Below the pieces are notes generated by a model. The model worked only from the letters and a program-made list of their open reading frames with translations, did no database searches and was not told where the DNA came from. From Aurelia coerulea (Eukaryota; Cnidaria; Scyphozoa; Semaeostomeae; Ulmaridae), in assembly GCA_039566865.1 (NCBI GenBank), contig CM076949.1, positions 496,001-560,000 of the forward strand: DNA of 64,000 nt, read 5' to 3'. The translations under genes were made by a program, and so were the position numbers. Positions 22,101-33,800 of the stretch are shown here, piece after piece (within the stretch, counting starts at the first letter, position 1; each line of letters opens with the position of its first letter).

Positions 22101-23553
22101 CGATAAAAAGTTGGCACAGTTGATGCTTTGCTTTGAACAGTGTCAGACCAAAATATTAAAGACAAAGAGTTTCAATAGACGATTACGCTAAAGATGGACA
22201 GTCGTTAACGATTCTTAATTTATCGCAATGCATCTTGGTAAAAACTTCCTTGCCACCATCTTTAGCGTGATTGTCTATTAGTTGATGCAATTTACACATA
22301 CTGCTATATAATCTAACACTATGATATGCTAGAAGCTACTCTAAATTTTCGACCCATTTTAACATTTACTAAATGCTTTGAATGCAAGCTGGCATCGACG
22401 CATTTATGGATAAGTGAGTTTCAAGGTTCGACCATTTTTCAAAAATCACTGAAAGAATTTTCTTTTCAAAACTTACTGGATGCCTCCAAGTACAAGCTTT
22501 CATCGATGGATTTTTATGTGGAATTTTTTGTAACTCTCTTTAAAACAAATAAATCATTGAAAGAAGAGTCACTTTAAAAATAGTGTCTTTGCTTTCAGAG
22601 TAATCGATTTTACAGACATTGGCATTGCGATAAAATTCTTTGTTATGATTTTTCAAGAGTCATAAATTTAAACTCCTCAACAGGACCGCGCAGCCATTAG
22701 GCTAGCAGGGGCTAAAGCACCCCCTTTTTTGGAATTTTCAGAAATTGAGAAACTGTTGATTGGTGAAACACATGTTTTGATGTCTTTCTGAAGGAGCTAC
22801 GAGTTTTATGTGAGATGAATCTTGTCATCTAGACGTCTTGATGTAAAATTTCAACAACTGAGAACTGACAACTGGGCTTAGGTCAAAATTCACAGAATTT
22901 CTATGTGGTCTGAAAGTAATACCGTAACAACACACATTTGTAACACACATCTGAATGAGAATCAAGTTCTTCTCAACAGCAAATTGCAAATATAAAGGCC
23001 TTTAATTTGTCTCAACATATCATTTCTTTTCTTAGTTACACCAAGGACCCCACAAGGAATCTTACGATACAGTGGTGAAAGAAATACACGCCCAAAGCAA
23101 GTCGTCTTCAATTTTCAAGAAACTGAAGACATGTCAGATGAAGAAAGTCCTTTCTGCAAACGGAAGAAATCACCGAGCATAGCTGCTGCATTGAAACCAC
23201 ACAGCAACGTGATATCTGTAAGACCAACTATCAGAGCATCTCCGAAGATAGCCGTGCCAAAAGAAGCGAAGTCGTCTGCGAGAAAGCATGGTGAAAATCC
23301 TGAGAAGCGAATGAAGAGGGCTGACAATGAAGGGGATTTGAAGGAGATTAATAAATTCAAATTGTTGTACCCTGATCATGAAGATGAAGAGAAACCCGCC
23401 ACGTCAAAGGAGAAGGCTTCAGGTAAGAAAACACCATTTAAGAGTAAAGTAAAGAAAGTCATTCCACGATCAAAGAAAAGTGCTGCTCCTGAGAAAATGG
23501 ATTTCTCTTGGTTTGATTCAGATGCAGCATTTGGGTTTGGAGTTGAAGAATAA
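19165..23553 (+). CDS. SYCP1: SYCP1-like synaptonemal complex transverse filament protein
   Basis: SYCP1 forms the transverse filaments that hold homologous chromosomes together at meiotic prophase. Two coding exons are read: 19165-21760 (2596 nt) and 23036-23553, joined AAG G|GTAAGT...TTAG|TT, giving 1037 residues (human 976). The start MQKQGFMF resembles the vertebrate MEKQKPFALF start. Residues about 85-170 match the conserved SYCP1 motif: LYQQTEKLRQW, a LRKSILELQFLNESVSSKL block, then TTRNMCNALKEHL. From about 75 to 830 the chain is continuous coiled coil rich in E, K, L and Q. The C-terminus is basic with SP/TP sites (PKTPKTP, TPRTPQGILRYSG) and ends DFSWFDSDAAFGFG. An acceptor just before the ATG (about 19135) implies a non-coding upstream exon. 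A single huge coiled-coil exon is unlike the many-exon vertebrate gene. Confidence 0.9.
21761..23035 (+). other. SYCP1 intron with MITE remnants
   Basis: An in-frame 65-nt run after the donor reaches a stop at 21825, so a short isoform by intron retention is possible but has no support. The intron holds a decayed copy of the TAGACC MITE family (about 21870-22020: CGTTCGCTCCAGAATCTTTC, GCAGAATAGC) and a 109-bp inverted-repeat element at 22173-22281. The rest shows nothing recognised. Confidence 0.5.
22173..22281. mobile_element. Miniature foldback element (about 109 bp)
   Basis: The left arm CAATAGACGATTACGCTAAA GATGG is mirrored by the right arm CCATCTTTAGCGTGATTGTC TATTA, differing at two or three positions. 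A related half-copy lies at about 25985-26035 (CATCTTTGGTAAAGAGGTTC, CTTGCCATCTTTAGTGATAT), matching the right part of this element. Confidence 0.65.
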
Positions 23554-25549
23554 GATTGTTGAACAAACAACATGAATTTTACAGTTACATTGGAGAAAGT
23601 TCTGACTAATTTATGAAAATTATTGAATGTTGAGTTTTAGCAGAATTTAGAAATGAATTTTGAGGGATGTTAGAAATTAGAATATCGTAGGTATCCACAA
23701 CAGAGTTCAGAAAATAATGCTAGCAAAGGGAACAAGAAAAGGCCTGTGAAAAAAGTACGAAACAAATTGAAGGAGAGAACAGAGAACAAGGAAGGGTACA
23801 GGTCACGTGAGCAATGTACCTCCGTCAAGCAAACAAGAATATCACAACTGATTGAGGAATGACCAAATATAGGAAAAATTTAATGAAATTGTTCCTTAGT
23901 TCTAGGTAATTTCTTGTCCCCAAACTTTGTTCTCGGGAATCTTTGATCGTTTTCTGAGCTCTGTTTCATTATTTTCATTCAAAAATACTAAAATAAAGTT
24001 GGTTTTGGAAATTTTAAATGAACGTTCAGTCAATGTTTCTGTTCGTCGTTTTGCGGTTTGTCTGGGCTTGGATGAATGCTCAACAAAAGTCTCACAAGGA
24101 TATTTCGCTCTCCTTTTCATAAAAACAGTTCTTGCTATAGCATACGAGATTTTTCAGCAATGTTGATCGCTAAATTTTATGAATTTTAACACTGTAGAAA
24201 CTTTAGCATATTTTGCCGCTTGCCTCCAGATAAAAACTAGTTGCACTGACTTTCAGTAACCGATGTATAATTTAAAATCTTCATTCATGAATCGGAGTTC
24301 AATCAAATTTTTGGATGTTCCAGGAAAAAGATTAGGTCAAAACTAACAAAAATACCGCCGCAATAGCATCATCCCTTCCAAATCTCTGAGACCAAATTTT
24401 ATGAGTATTCTTGCTGTTAGAGAAACGAGAGCACTGGGTCTGTTATCTAAGAAACAGTGAAAGTTTTACTGCATGAGGATCTTTTAACCTGGGACGTATT
24501 TCCTGTATCAAATTAGCAGTCATACGCTGGTACAAATTATTAGCTCTCAATGACAAAAAACCATGTGAACTCTAATAAAAATTAGCCACTTTCTCTCGCT
24601 CTTTCCGGCGATTTTTGGAGGCTCATTATTGACAGGTTGTTCTTGGAAGTCGAAATGTCTCTCTTACATCAGGTTAAAGTGCACTCTAAAAACTAAATTT
24701 CTTGAGCAACAAATCTTGCTTAAGAAGACTTGCTTTCTGGAACATCCAATATATTTTTTCAACACACACTTAAATTGTTGCATTGTAATCCAAATTTCAA
24801 ATTTTAGATTTAAGATCATTTAATTGATAGTTCTGTGACAAGAAAAATAATGCAAGTGGAGTTCATTTGTCAACACATTTTTTTCTTAATCTCAAACTCA
24901 TGCAAATACATTTCATTGTTCAGTCCTCTATTTCGATTTCAAACTACGATACTGTAAAGTATCTGGGCTTTGTGGATGGAACAACATTCATGCTAGAATT
25001 GGAGGATAATCTAAGGGTGTGTTTGACAGGTACCAATTCTGAAGACGGTAAACTTGGAATTTGTGTTTGATTGACCCTAAAATTCTCAAAACGATAAGTT
25101 TGGTAGGTTAGAAAGGCCTTTTGAACCTTCTGCTCCAAAAGGCAGAAGGTTTTCCTGACTTTGGAGAGATTCAAATTTTCATCAGCAAACCCTAGTGGCA
25201 AATCTGAAACCTACCTCTGTGAAGTCTACTGTTTTCAGAATTGGGTAGGTTTTGAATTACCAATCAATAACACCCTAACATTGTATATTTCAAAGTAATA
25301 GTCTACTGTACAAACCATTCAAAAGCATACAATGCTGAAAATGTTCACATAATGACGTTTGGTTTATGTTCTTCCTTGGCCTGCAACGGTTAGCAGCTTT
25401 CCTTTTGCCATTAATATTTCCCTGCACACATTTCCTGAACAGACTCATACAGTGCTACCTTTTTCAAAGATAAGGTACAATAAGCAATACCTTCTGTCAT
25501 ATTGGCACCTGATCCCAATTAAGAACTCAGTACAAGTTTCTTGCAATTG
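23554..25549. other. Interval between SYCP1 and TIMM22 (convergent 3' ends)
   Basis: It holds the 3' flank of SYCP1 (an AATAAA at 23992-23997 is a candidate polyadenylation signal) and, on the other strand, that of TIMM22. Several ORFs of 60-85 codons occur but have no recognisable domain or splice context. I see no further gene. Confidence 0.45.
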
Positions 25550-27514
25550 TCAGTGCCTGAAATAGTAGTCTATTGCAGTAGAAAAGGCAGCAAAACCAGC
25601 ACATCCAAGAATTGCAGCTTGTCCACCAGCTAAAGTAAAGACACAGAAACTGATAAGAATGTAGAACATCCAAAGGTTTCATGTAACAAATCTTTGAAAA
25701 TCTGAAAAGTCTTGCATCAAAAATTGGTATACGGCTGCATAGACATTTTGAAGGTTTCCTAAGGTTTGAAATAGTTTTCTAACTTCTCACCTCTTAGTCC
25801 TAGAAGACCACCAGTGATACATCCAGCCATAGTTCCATTTTTAAGATCTGTTTTGCCTCTGTACTGCAAAGAAATTATGATTGAAATAAACTTGAAGCCT
25901 GTTGAGATGCTAATATACAATATTGGATGATGCTAAAAGATGATGGTAAGCTACTTGGAATCATTAAAGATTCATAATTAGAATGCAAAGCATCTTTGGT
26001 AAAGAGGTTCCTTGCCATCTTTAGTGATATTTTCTACAGTACAGGCATGTGCTATAGCACAATGAAATGGTTTTCTTGCCAAGGAATTCTTTGAGAATAT
26101 TCTTCATTTCTTAAGAATTCTTGTTTAAGAAAGTTTACAGGTGGTCTTTCCGTATGGCATAAAGATTCTTACAATTATGTTTCATTACATTCTACTTTTG
26201 ACACAAAATATTTTTGTCTTGTTTTTTCATGAAAACTTTTCTTTTCTATAATACCCCTGGAGGGACCATTATGGAAACAAGGTTGTACTGATCTTTTAAT
26301 GCTATCCCTGCCATTTTAAACTAGGGGTGTTTTTATACTAGATCTTACAGTAGTTTTTATCATATTGTACGCTTGTAAATAGCCTTTCTTTCATTCCGTA
26401 AATTTTTACTTTTAATTTTTAATTTGTATGGCAAAATTTTACATACATACATACATACATGTTATAGTTCTTCAAAATTCATAAGAATCCTTGAGATTTC
26501 CTGTCAAGTTAATGTGCACAACGGCTGTACTATAGCAATATCTACTGTATGTTCCTAGGAATTTACCAAGGCCTGAAAAGGATCAAAAAAGGGGTTTTAC
26601 AAAGGAAAAGCCCCCAATCACCTTGATTGAGCTAAAAAATTCAGGTTTCTCTCACAATAAGTAAGAATACCTACTGATTCTAACACACATTCTGTTGCAG
26701 AGAACATCGCACCAACAACTGCAAAATTTTTGCCATAAGATGATGCTCTAGATTTCATTTCTTTAAAAACTGATCTTGCCGTTTGATTCTGACTATCTTG
26801 CAAATACGATGGCATTGAAGAGTCTAAACCTGCTGTAAAAACACCAAAGCCAGCTCCAAGTCCATAACCTATGATAAAGATGAAAAGGAAATTGATTTCT
26901 CTGTTCAAATTCCTCTTTAGTTATTATAGTACAAGCTTGCTTATGAGAAACTGATGTTTTGGCGGAAGCATTTTGACTTCAAAGGTGCCACTGTTTTTTC
27001 ATTGGATCACCATTCAAAATCTTGGAGCTTCAAATTTGCTCCTTGTTGAGATAGTTATTGAGAAATTTTCGAAAAATGACCTCAATATTATTAAATTTTA
27101 GAACATATTTAAAAATTACAAATAAATCACACGTTAACAGCCAACAGGTTCCCTGGTGTGGAATCGGTGTACGTCATCTGCCAAAGACTTCTGCCGCACT
27201 CATCCCAATTTTGGATCCCTACAGACTTCCTTTGAAGATTAAAAGTCAAATCACAGCCTTTGCTTTGGGGCTAAATAAAGGAAAGATAGGCCTAGGTAGG
27301 GCGGCCTACCTAAAACACACGCCATGACAGTTTTGAATGCGCAATTTTCCATGACTCGCTCAACAACGACCTCTTCCTTTTTCTTCATCATACTTGGGAT
27401 GGCTGGTGTTGGAGTAAAAGTAACTTTACTTTTCTTGAATTCTTCAAAAGCTGGTAAAACTTGGCTTAGTCGAAGGCTCCCCGAAGCGGGAAATTTTCCA
27501 TCTCCGTCCTCCAT
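25550..27514 (-). CDS. TIMM22: TIMM22, mitochondrial inner-membrane carrier translocase
   Basis: Channel subunit of the TIM22 complex, which inserts multi-spanning carrier proteins into the mitochondrial inner membrane. Four exons: 27514-27310, 26868-26675, 25863-25791, 25629-25550, giving 183 residues (human 194). The N-terminal about 50 residues are variable. Then come ERVMENCAFKTVMACVLGYG, LGAGFGVFTAGLDSS, KNFAVVGAMFSATECVLESY, the RGKTDLKNGTMAGCITGGLL block and the final GCAGFAAFSTAIDYYFRH. These are the Tim17/22/23 glycine-rich membrane helices, including the conserved cysteine pair (ENCAFK and ATECVLES) that forms the intramolecular disulfide in other animals. Phases agree at every junction. 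The gene is head-to-head with PRKRIP1 and probably shares its promoter. Confidence 0.95.
26034..26536. mobile_element. CTGTACAGTACAG-family MITE with a nested LINE/SINE tail in TIMM22 intron 2
   Basis: The left end CTACAGTACAGGCATGTGCT and right end GTTAATGTGCACAACGGCTG belong to the same family as the copy at 12299-12608. Shared internal blocks are AGGAATTCTTTGAGAA, AAGTTTACAGGTGGTCTTTC and CCGTATGGCATAAAGATTCT. At about 26252-26460 it is interrupted by the retroposon tail GGGACCATTATGGAAACAAG...(ACAT)n. The retroposon therefore inserted into an older MITE. Confidence 0.6.
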
Positions 27515-27842
27515 CTTGGATTGGTTTAAAGAGGCTGGCTTGGAAACGAGGCAAAACGATTAATATTTTAGTTACAGACTCATTTCAGCCTAGACTTATG
27601 ACGATGAGTCTCTTGTTTCCCTGTGCTCATTGACATCAGCCAGTCAACAGAGTTCACTTTGTTGCTGTTGCTGTAATCCCACATTCGCGCAAATTTTGGC
27701 CTCAGGGAAGTAAACAAGTTTAATTTAATTTTGAACATCTTGGATAAATAAAGCATATTTTAAACGTAAAAGTATAGATATCTTGTGGCGCGGAAACAAG
27801 AGATTTTGGTAATGAGTCTACAATGACAGTTTCAAATCAAAT
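27515..27842. promoter_or_regulatory. Bidirectional promoter region between TIMM22 and PRKRIP1
   Basis: Only 328 bp separate the TIMM22 and PRKRIP1 start codons, which diverge. This interval must hold both 5' UTRs and core promoters, a common arrangement for housekeeping genes. No TATA box is evident in either direction. The assignment is inferred from gene layout, not from a motif. Confidence 0.6.
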
Positions 27843-30800
27843 ATGGATCTCGTTGTCAACACTGCAAAAAGGAAGAGACCAAAAAAGAACGAAGATGAAG
27901 AGGATGCCAAGAAGCCTTTTGTTCCTAAATCAGCACTTGATTTGCAAAAGAGACAGCTTGAGAAACTGATGAAAGACCCGGTTTGTGTTTATAATCCGTA
28001 GATTTTGGAATGATGACCCAAATATGGATTCTTTCACTTTGCCAAGAAGCCTTTTGTTCCTAAATCAGCACTTGATTTGAGCAAATGTTTGGTTGGGCCT
28101 AATTTTGTTGACTTCAAATTCAACTGTGTCAAATTGAAGTAAGATTTTTGGGCCAGTGCAAGGATGATAGATACACAGGCAACTGCCGTAAATGCTCTGG
28201 AGGGATCTTAAAAGGATGGGGGCTTATTATTTAAATAGTGGAGAGGGGGGGGGGCTTATTCACAAAATCAAATGACACGAGCGAGGAAACGTATATTATA
28301 TATGATAGCTTTTCACTTCTTTTATGCCCTATTTTGCTGATTCAACATACAATTTTCCGAATCAAATACAACACAAGTACAAATACAAGTACAAATTCAA
28401 CACAGTTTTACCCAAAACCACAGCAAAATTAACATGCAATCTTGTTTGCTAAATAATTGGTCTTGTTATGTGGTGGTGTAATCCTCTGACTTTGCAGCCA
28501 GAACAGTCAGGCAGACAGGGTTGAGCCCCCCCCCCCCTCATTTGAGCATCATGACAAGGGATGGTGGACTGGATTAGCGTTTAGCTACTTCTTTGATCCT
28601 AGCGCTTGGCACTAAATGCCGCAACTTCACCTTCAATGGAGATTCTTTGGTAGCCTCTGGACTCTTATATAAGTAGGGGGAGGCTAAATGGAGCTTTTAA
28701 TATTTGGTTTTTTATTTCAACAGTGTTTCGTAGCACTGCTGTCCAGATTTTTTATATGTTGCAAGTGCGCCAAAGATCTTCCGCATACAATTTCAAGAGT
28801 AGTATGACAACGGAAGAACAATAGAGTCATGGTTTTTAAAACAATAGCCAGGTGTGAATCTTTCATGTGCACTTTGTAAATGTGTCAGTATGCTTGCTGT
28901 CCAGTTAAAACTCCAGCATGCTACTCCAGGCCTTTGTGTTTGCCATCATTTATCACAAACAGTAAGGGAATTTTTGAAAAAATAAGCCACTGAAATAAGT
29001 CAATAGAATGTCCTGTTTTTGTTCTAAAAATTTAGCAATGGTGCAATTGTATCATTTGAATTGAAAATCTGATATAATTTTGGTTTCAGGACAAGCCAAT
29101 TGAGCTACCAAAGCCAAGAAAAGAATGGAAACCAAGAGATGCTCCTGAATTTGTACGTCATGTTATGGGTACGTAACAAAACCTCATTTTCAGTATGACA
29201 CAAAGATCTATCAAGTATAAATTTACGTGCATTTACTCATTCAACAATTTCCGAATGCTGCTATGATTAATAGTAAACTCGGCAAACTAAATCAGGTGCA
29301 TGAGATTCTATGGTGAAAATTAGCCAGTTTATTATTTTAAAATACTATTGAAATAACAAGAAGTTTTTACATATAAACAAAGCAAGGATTGAGTTTCTTG
29401 CTAAAATTCCCCCTGGTGGCTTTCCGTAAGGTTTTCCCTCTTTAAATTTTGACTGACAAAAATGCTGTCTGAAGTTTATTGACAAAGGACTGAAAGCCCT
29501 ACACGATAAGAACTTTTCAACCCAAGGCAACCGGTGAGGGATATAAGCCAATGACCCTTCACAGATTAGCTGCAATTGATAAATCCAGGATAGCTCAATG
29601 GGGAACTCCACCCCAGCACTACGTACAATTTTACACAAGGTCAACCAGATGACACCTCTTTCTCCCATTCATAAAGTCTGCTTTCAGGCTTCACTTTACA
29701 TTGTACTACCCTTATTTCTACTTCTATAACTATTTGTGATACTATAGCAAAAGAAAGAAGGGCAGTCTCAGATACAATTATACCCATCTTTATGTTGATT
29801 CTAGGTTCAAGTGCTGGTGCTGGTAGTGGAGAGTTTCATGTTTATCGTGGTACGAGAGATAGAGAGATGAAAAGAAATGAGTGGCTTGAAGCACAAAGTG
29901 CAAAGGTAACACTATTATCCTCCCCTTGTCCTCATTTACAGGTTTTGTAAAAACTTAACATGATCTGTAATGCATACAAGGCCTGTAATGCATGGGAAAA
30001 TGGTCCAATGACACATCTGCTTCCATGTCCAAGCATTTTTAGAGCAACTTTCAAATTTGACTTCTTTTCAAGAAAGAATGACAAGCGACATGTTTTAGGG
30101 TAGTAATTTTAGAAAACCATTTCATCAATGAATTTAACATGTCTCAGCTTCAGCACCAGCAGGCAAATCACTCAAAGGATCTTGTAGACTTTTGTATAAA
30201 TTCCCAGAAATCTTTCAACAATTTTTGGGGGCTCTGAAATCATCAACAAATTGTTCAAGATGTCACAAAAAACTTGTAAAGATCGAAGAGATTTTTAAAA
30301 TGCCAGAATCTAGTGGACCATTTTTCAAGTGATTTGCCCGTCTTTTTCATCACTGTTAGGCCTATTCTAACAACCATCCAGGGTGCCTTCAATGGTGCAA
30401 GGAGCATTGTGGACTCCTTTGTTCTGAAAAAAATGTTGACTCGATACAAACACCTTAACTTTTATTCCAAGCTTCTGCCTAAACTGTGAGTAGAGTGAGT
30501 TACCTCTCTGGAATACCAATTAAGGTGGTAGTATCAAATAAACATTTAATTCAAAAAAGGTGTCTACAATGCTCCTTGCACCATTGATGGCAAGCAAAAT
30601 TAAGCAGGAGAGCTGTCCTCAATCAAAGAAAGTTACAGTTCTTCAGAATCGTGTTCTCTGGATTCTCTGTCATTGTCTGATTTATTATCTAGAAATTCCT
30701 GGAACTCTTCATCTTCAGGCAGAGCATCTTCGTCATTAATTGACTCTTCAAGATCATCTGAACTATCTTTGACTTCTTCCTTGATAGAATCTTTTACTTG

Positions 30801-33800
30801 GTCCTGAACATTTGATGTCTTATCTTCTGAGATCGTTCTCTGCACTGCCTCATCCGCAGATGCAGCCTTCACATCGAGTTTCTCCTTTTCTGCTTTTTCT
30901 GCTGCTGCAACGTTGTCTTTGACATCTATGATATCTTCGATATTCAGATTTACAGTCTGGTCATCTAGAAAGTAAAAATTTGTAAAGTATTGTTTATTCT
31001 GTAAGATAAGATGAGATCTGGAACTCATGGTTGTTGTTATTGTAATATTGCTGCTTAGCGCATGCGCGTAGCAGACATTTAGAAGAAATTCCTGTGTCGA
31101 TCGCTATGTATGTATGTTTTGCTGACTGCCCACCATAGAAATAGAAATGCCGCCAAGGATGCAAGGAGTTGGCTTACGTTCATTGCGAGAAGAAGGGGAT
31201 TTTCACTGACTCTGGTACGTATCAAATCATTTTTAAAAATCTCATTTCATAGTAAATATGAGAGGATTTCTTTTTATCCTCTCTGCTGTGTTGACAATTT
31301 ATTGTTTTGCAGCGGATGTCCAGAAGGAAGATTTCATCAACGATGGCCTAAGCGTTTCTTACACTTTCACAAATAAACAGCATTGACCTGCCCTTTGTGG
31401 CAACAAATGAAACGTATAAACCCATTGTGTGTGGTAACTTGTAGCAACAAAAGCAAATATATCAGAAATGCCCACTGAGGCATCCAACAACAGTGACTTT
31501 CCCATTGTGGAAAGAAGATGAATCACCCATGTGGTGATAAACAGTGAATTGCCTATATTGTGGGCTACTACTTCAAAACCGTGCAAAACCAACTGAAAAA
31601 AACAGCAAATTAAACAACGAATCATCATTCAGGATGCTCAATTACTTTTGGAAATATTTGTCAAAGCTCTTTCTTTAGTAATACACAAGATGATAATGAT
31701 TCACCATTCATTCCTTTGCATACAGCACCTGAAAATGTTTTCACAGATAACAACCATGCAATTTTCATATTAGATGGGTACATGGTATCTCACGATCCTA
31801 ACTCGGGGTTTTATGTATTTGCTTTTAGTAGAGTATTGTTGCACTTTAGAATAGTAGTTTTCTTTTTGCTTTGAAAACTTCAAACAAGATAATTTCCCAT
31901 TGCATAGAAAATCATAAGAGAGGATTGCAAACAAGATAATTGAAAGGATCTTTCAACCATGATTCTTTTGGAAGAGTTTTGATTGGCTTCTTGATTAACT
32001 TTTCCCCTCCTTTAGCTCAAATATTTTTGTCAGTATATTTTTGTTATCTATTTAGGTACCTAAATCAGCCTTTTCAACCAGCATACCTTGCATGTGCCAT
32101 CTTTTTATTGGTGGTCATTTTTATGGACTGTAAAAATGGCAACAACGAAAAGACCGCAAATGGTGTATTCACAAACCATGCTCGTTGCAAAGGCCCCTTT
32201 AATGTTGCCATATGACTATGCACATATATATCTCATACACAAAAGCTTAATATCTCATGTACATTTTGTTGCAGAAATGAAAGGTAACTTATTAATTTGT
32301 GACAGCTCATGTAAAGATTAACACAGCATTGGATTAGCAACATATTAACAGTGCATATTCCGGTAACTGTTTGCACAGCATTGGATCAGTATTTGCTTCT
32401 TTAACCATTGACATCCAAAGACCAAAACTGCTAGCTGCACATTCTTACAAAGACCAAAAAGCATTGGATCAGCATTGCTTCTGCGACCATTCTTCGCACC
32501 TTGTGACCTTTTAACTTTGATACAAACTGTTACCAGATGTCTTTTGAAGAATTGTTATGGCCAACTGTTGTGCATCATATACCCTCAAGACTTGTTTTCA
32601 TTTGAGGCATAATACAAAACCTGTTATTTGACACAGGATTGAAAAGGGGACACTTTGTGTATTGCCATCATGTATCAAGTTGTTTGAATATTATTGAAGA
32701 GGCTGATTAATGCAGATGGAAGCAGATAATTGACATTTTGAGCTAATTACAAAGGAATGATCATAAAAGCTACTGTATTACTTCTAATGCATCAAAACTA
32801 TTTTTACTTCAAAATGCCAGTGTTGATCTGTGGCCAAATGAGAACATCATAAATACTATTTGAGGTACCACCTGGGGAAAAGATAGCCTTGCAGTCCAAG
32901 GAAGTACAAAATGAACTGACATTGATTAACCAAGTCTTAAATTTACAATTGAAGACTGAATTGAGATTAATATCACATTACGTTTTAACTAGTATTATAG
33001 TCGTGTAATGCAGTCTTGAAATTTACATACAGTTCTCATAGTTTTTTAATTGTTCTACCTCAAAAAGCTGCAATTTACCTTGGTTTCAAACAGATGCTCC
33101 AAAACATCCACTCTGACATTTATTCTTTTAACAATCTGCGGACTGTTAACTAGTGCTATTAGCATCATCGTAGGGGGAGATAAAATTTGGGGGGCTGGGG
33201 GGCACAGGGCCTCCCAAGATGAGGGAAGCAAACGTAACGATAAGAATGCAGCTGCTCTTCATCTTCACCTTTCACCAGACTTCTTTCGATAAGTGCATGA
33301 AGCTGCAGGAACGGGGGGCACAGGGCCTCCTCTAATGCACTCTAATCCTCTAATACGACTCTAATCCTCTAATACTTATGTCCTCTTAATCGGTGCCGGG
33401 GGTACTATTTCGTTTATGCCTAGGACTTTGTTGTTCTGTTTGTTCTTTCTTCTTTCGATAAATCAGATGAATTTGCCTCCTGTGTGCATGAAACTTTCCT
33501 CTTTGTTCCTCCCGTGAGCATTGCTGTTCACAAAACAACAAAGTACTTGGCTTTCTTGGAAAGTGATACAATGCCTTCAAATAGATTGCTGTTAGAAAAT
33601 AATGCGCTCAAATTTTAATCACAATCAAGCTGGCCGTCCTTTGTCATTAGTAAACAATACTTCTTCCTCTTGATCGGTGCCGGGGGTGCTTAATTGCTGA
33701 CTTGTGACTTATGCTACTTGCACTACTACTATCTTATGGGAGCGTCGTCATACTTTATGCTTTATAACCAACAATCAACAAATGAAATAAAACAACAACA

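Noticed and set aside
29345..29668. 107-codon antisense ORF in PRKRIP1 intron 2
   Set aside because: No recognisable domain, no splice or promoter context, and no repeat motif to tie it to a transposon.
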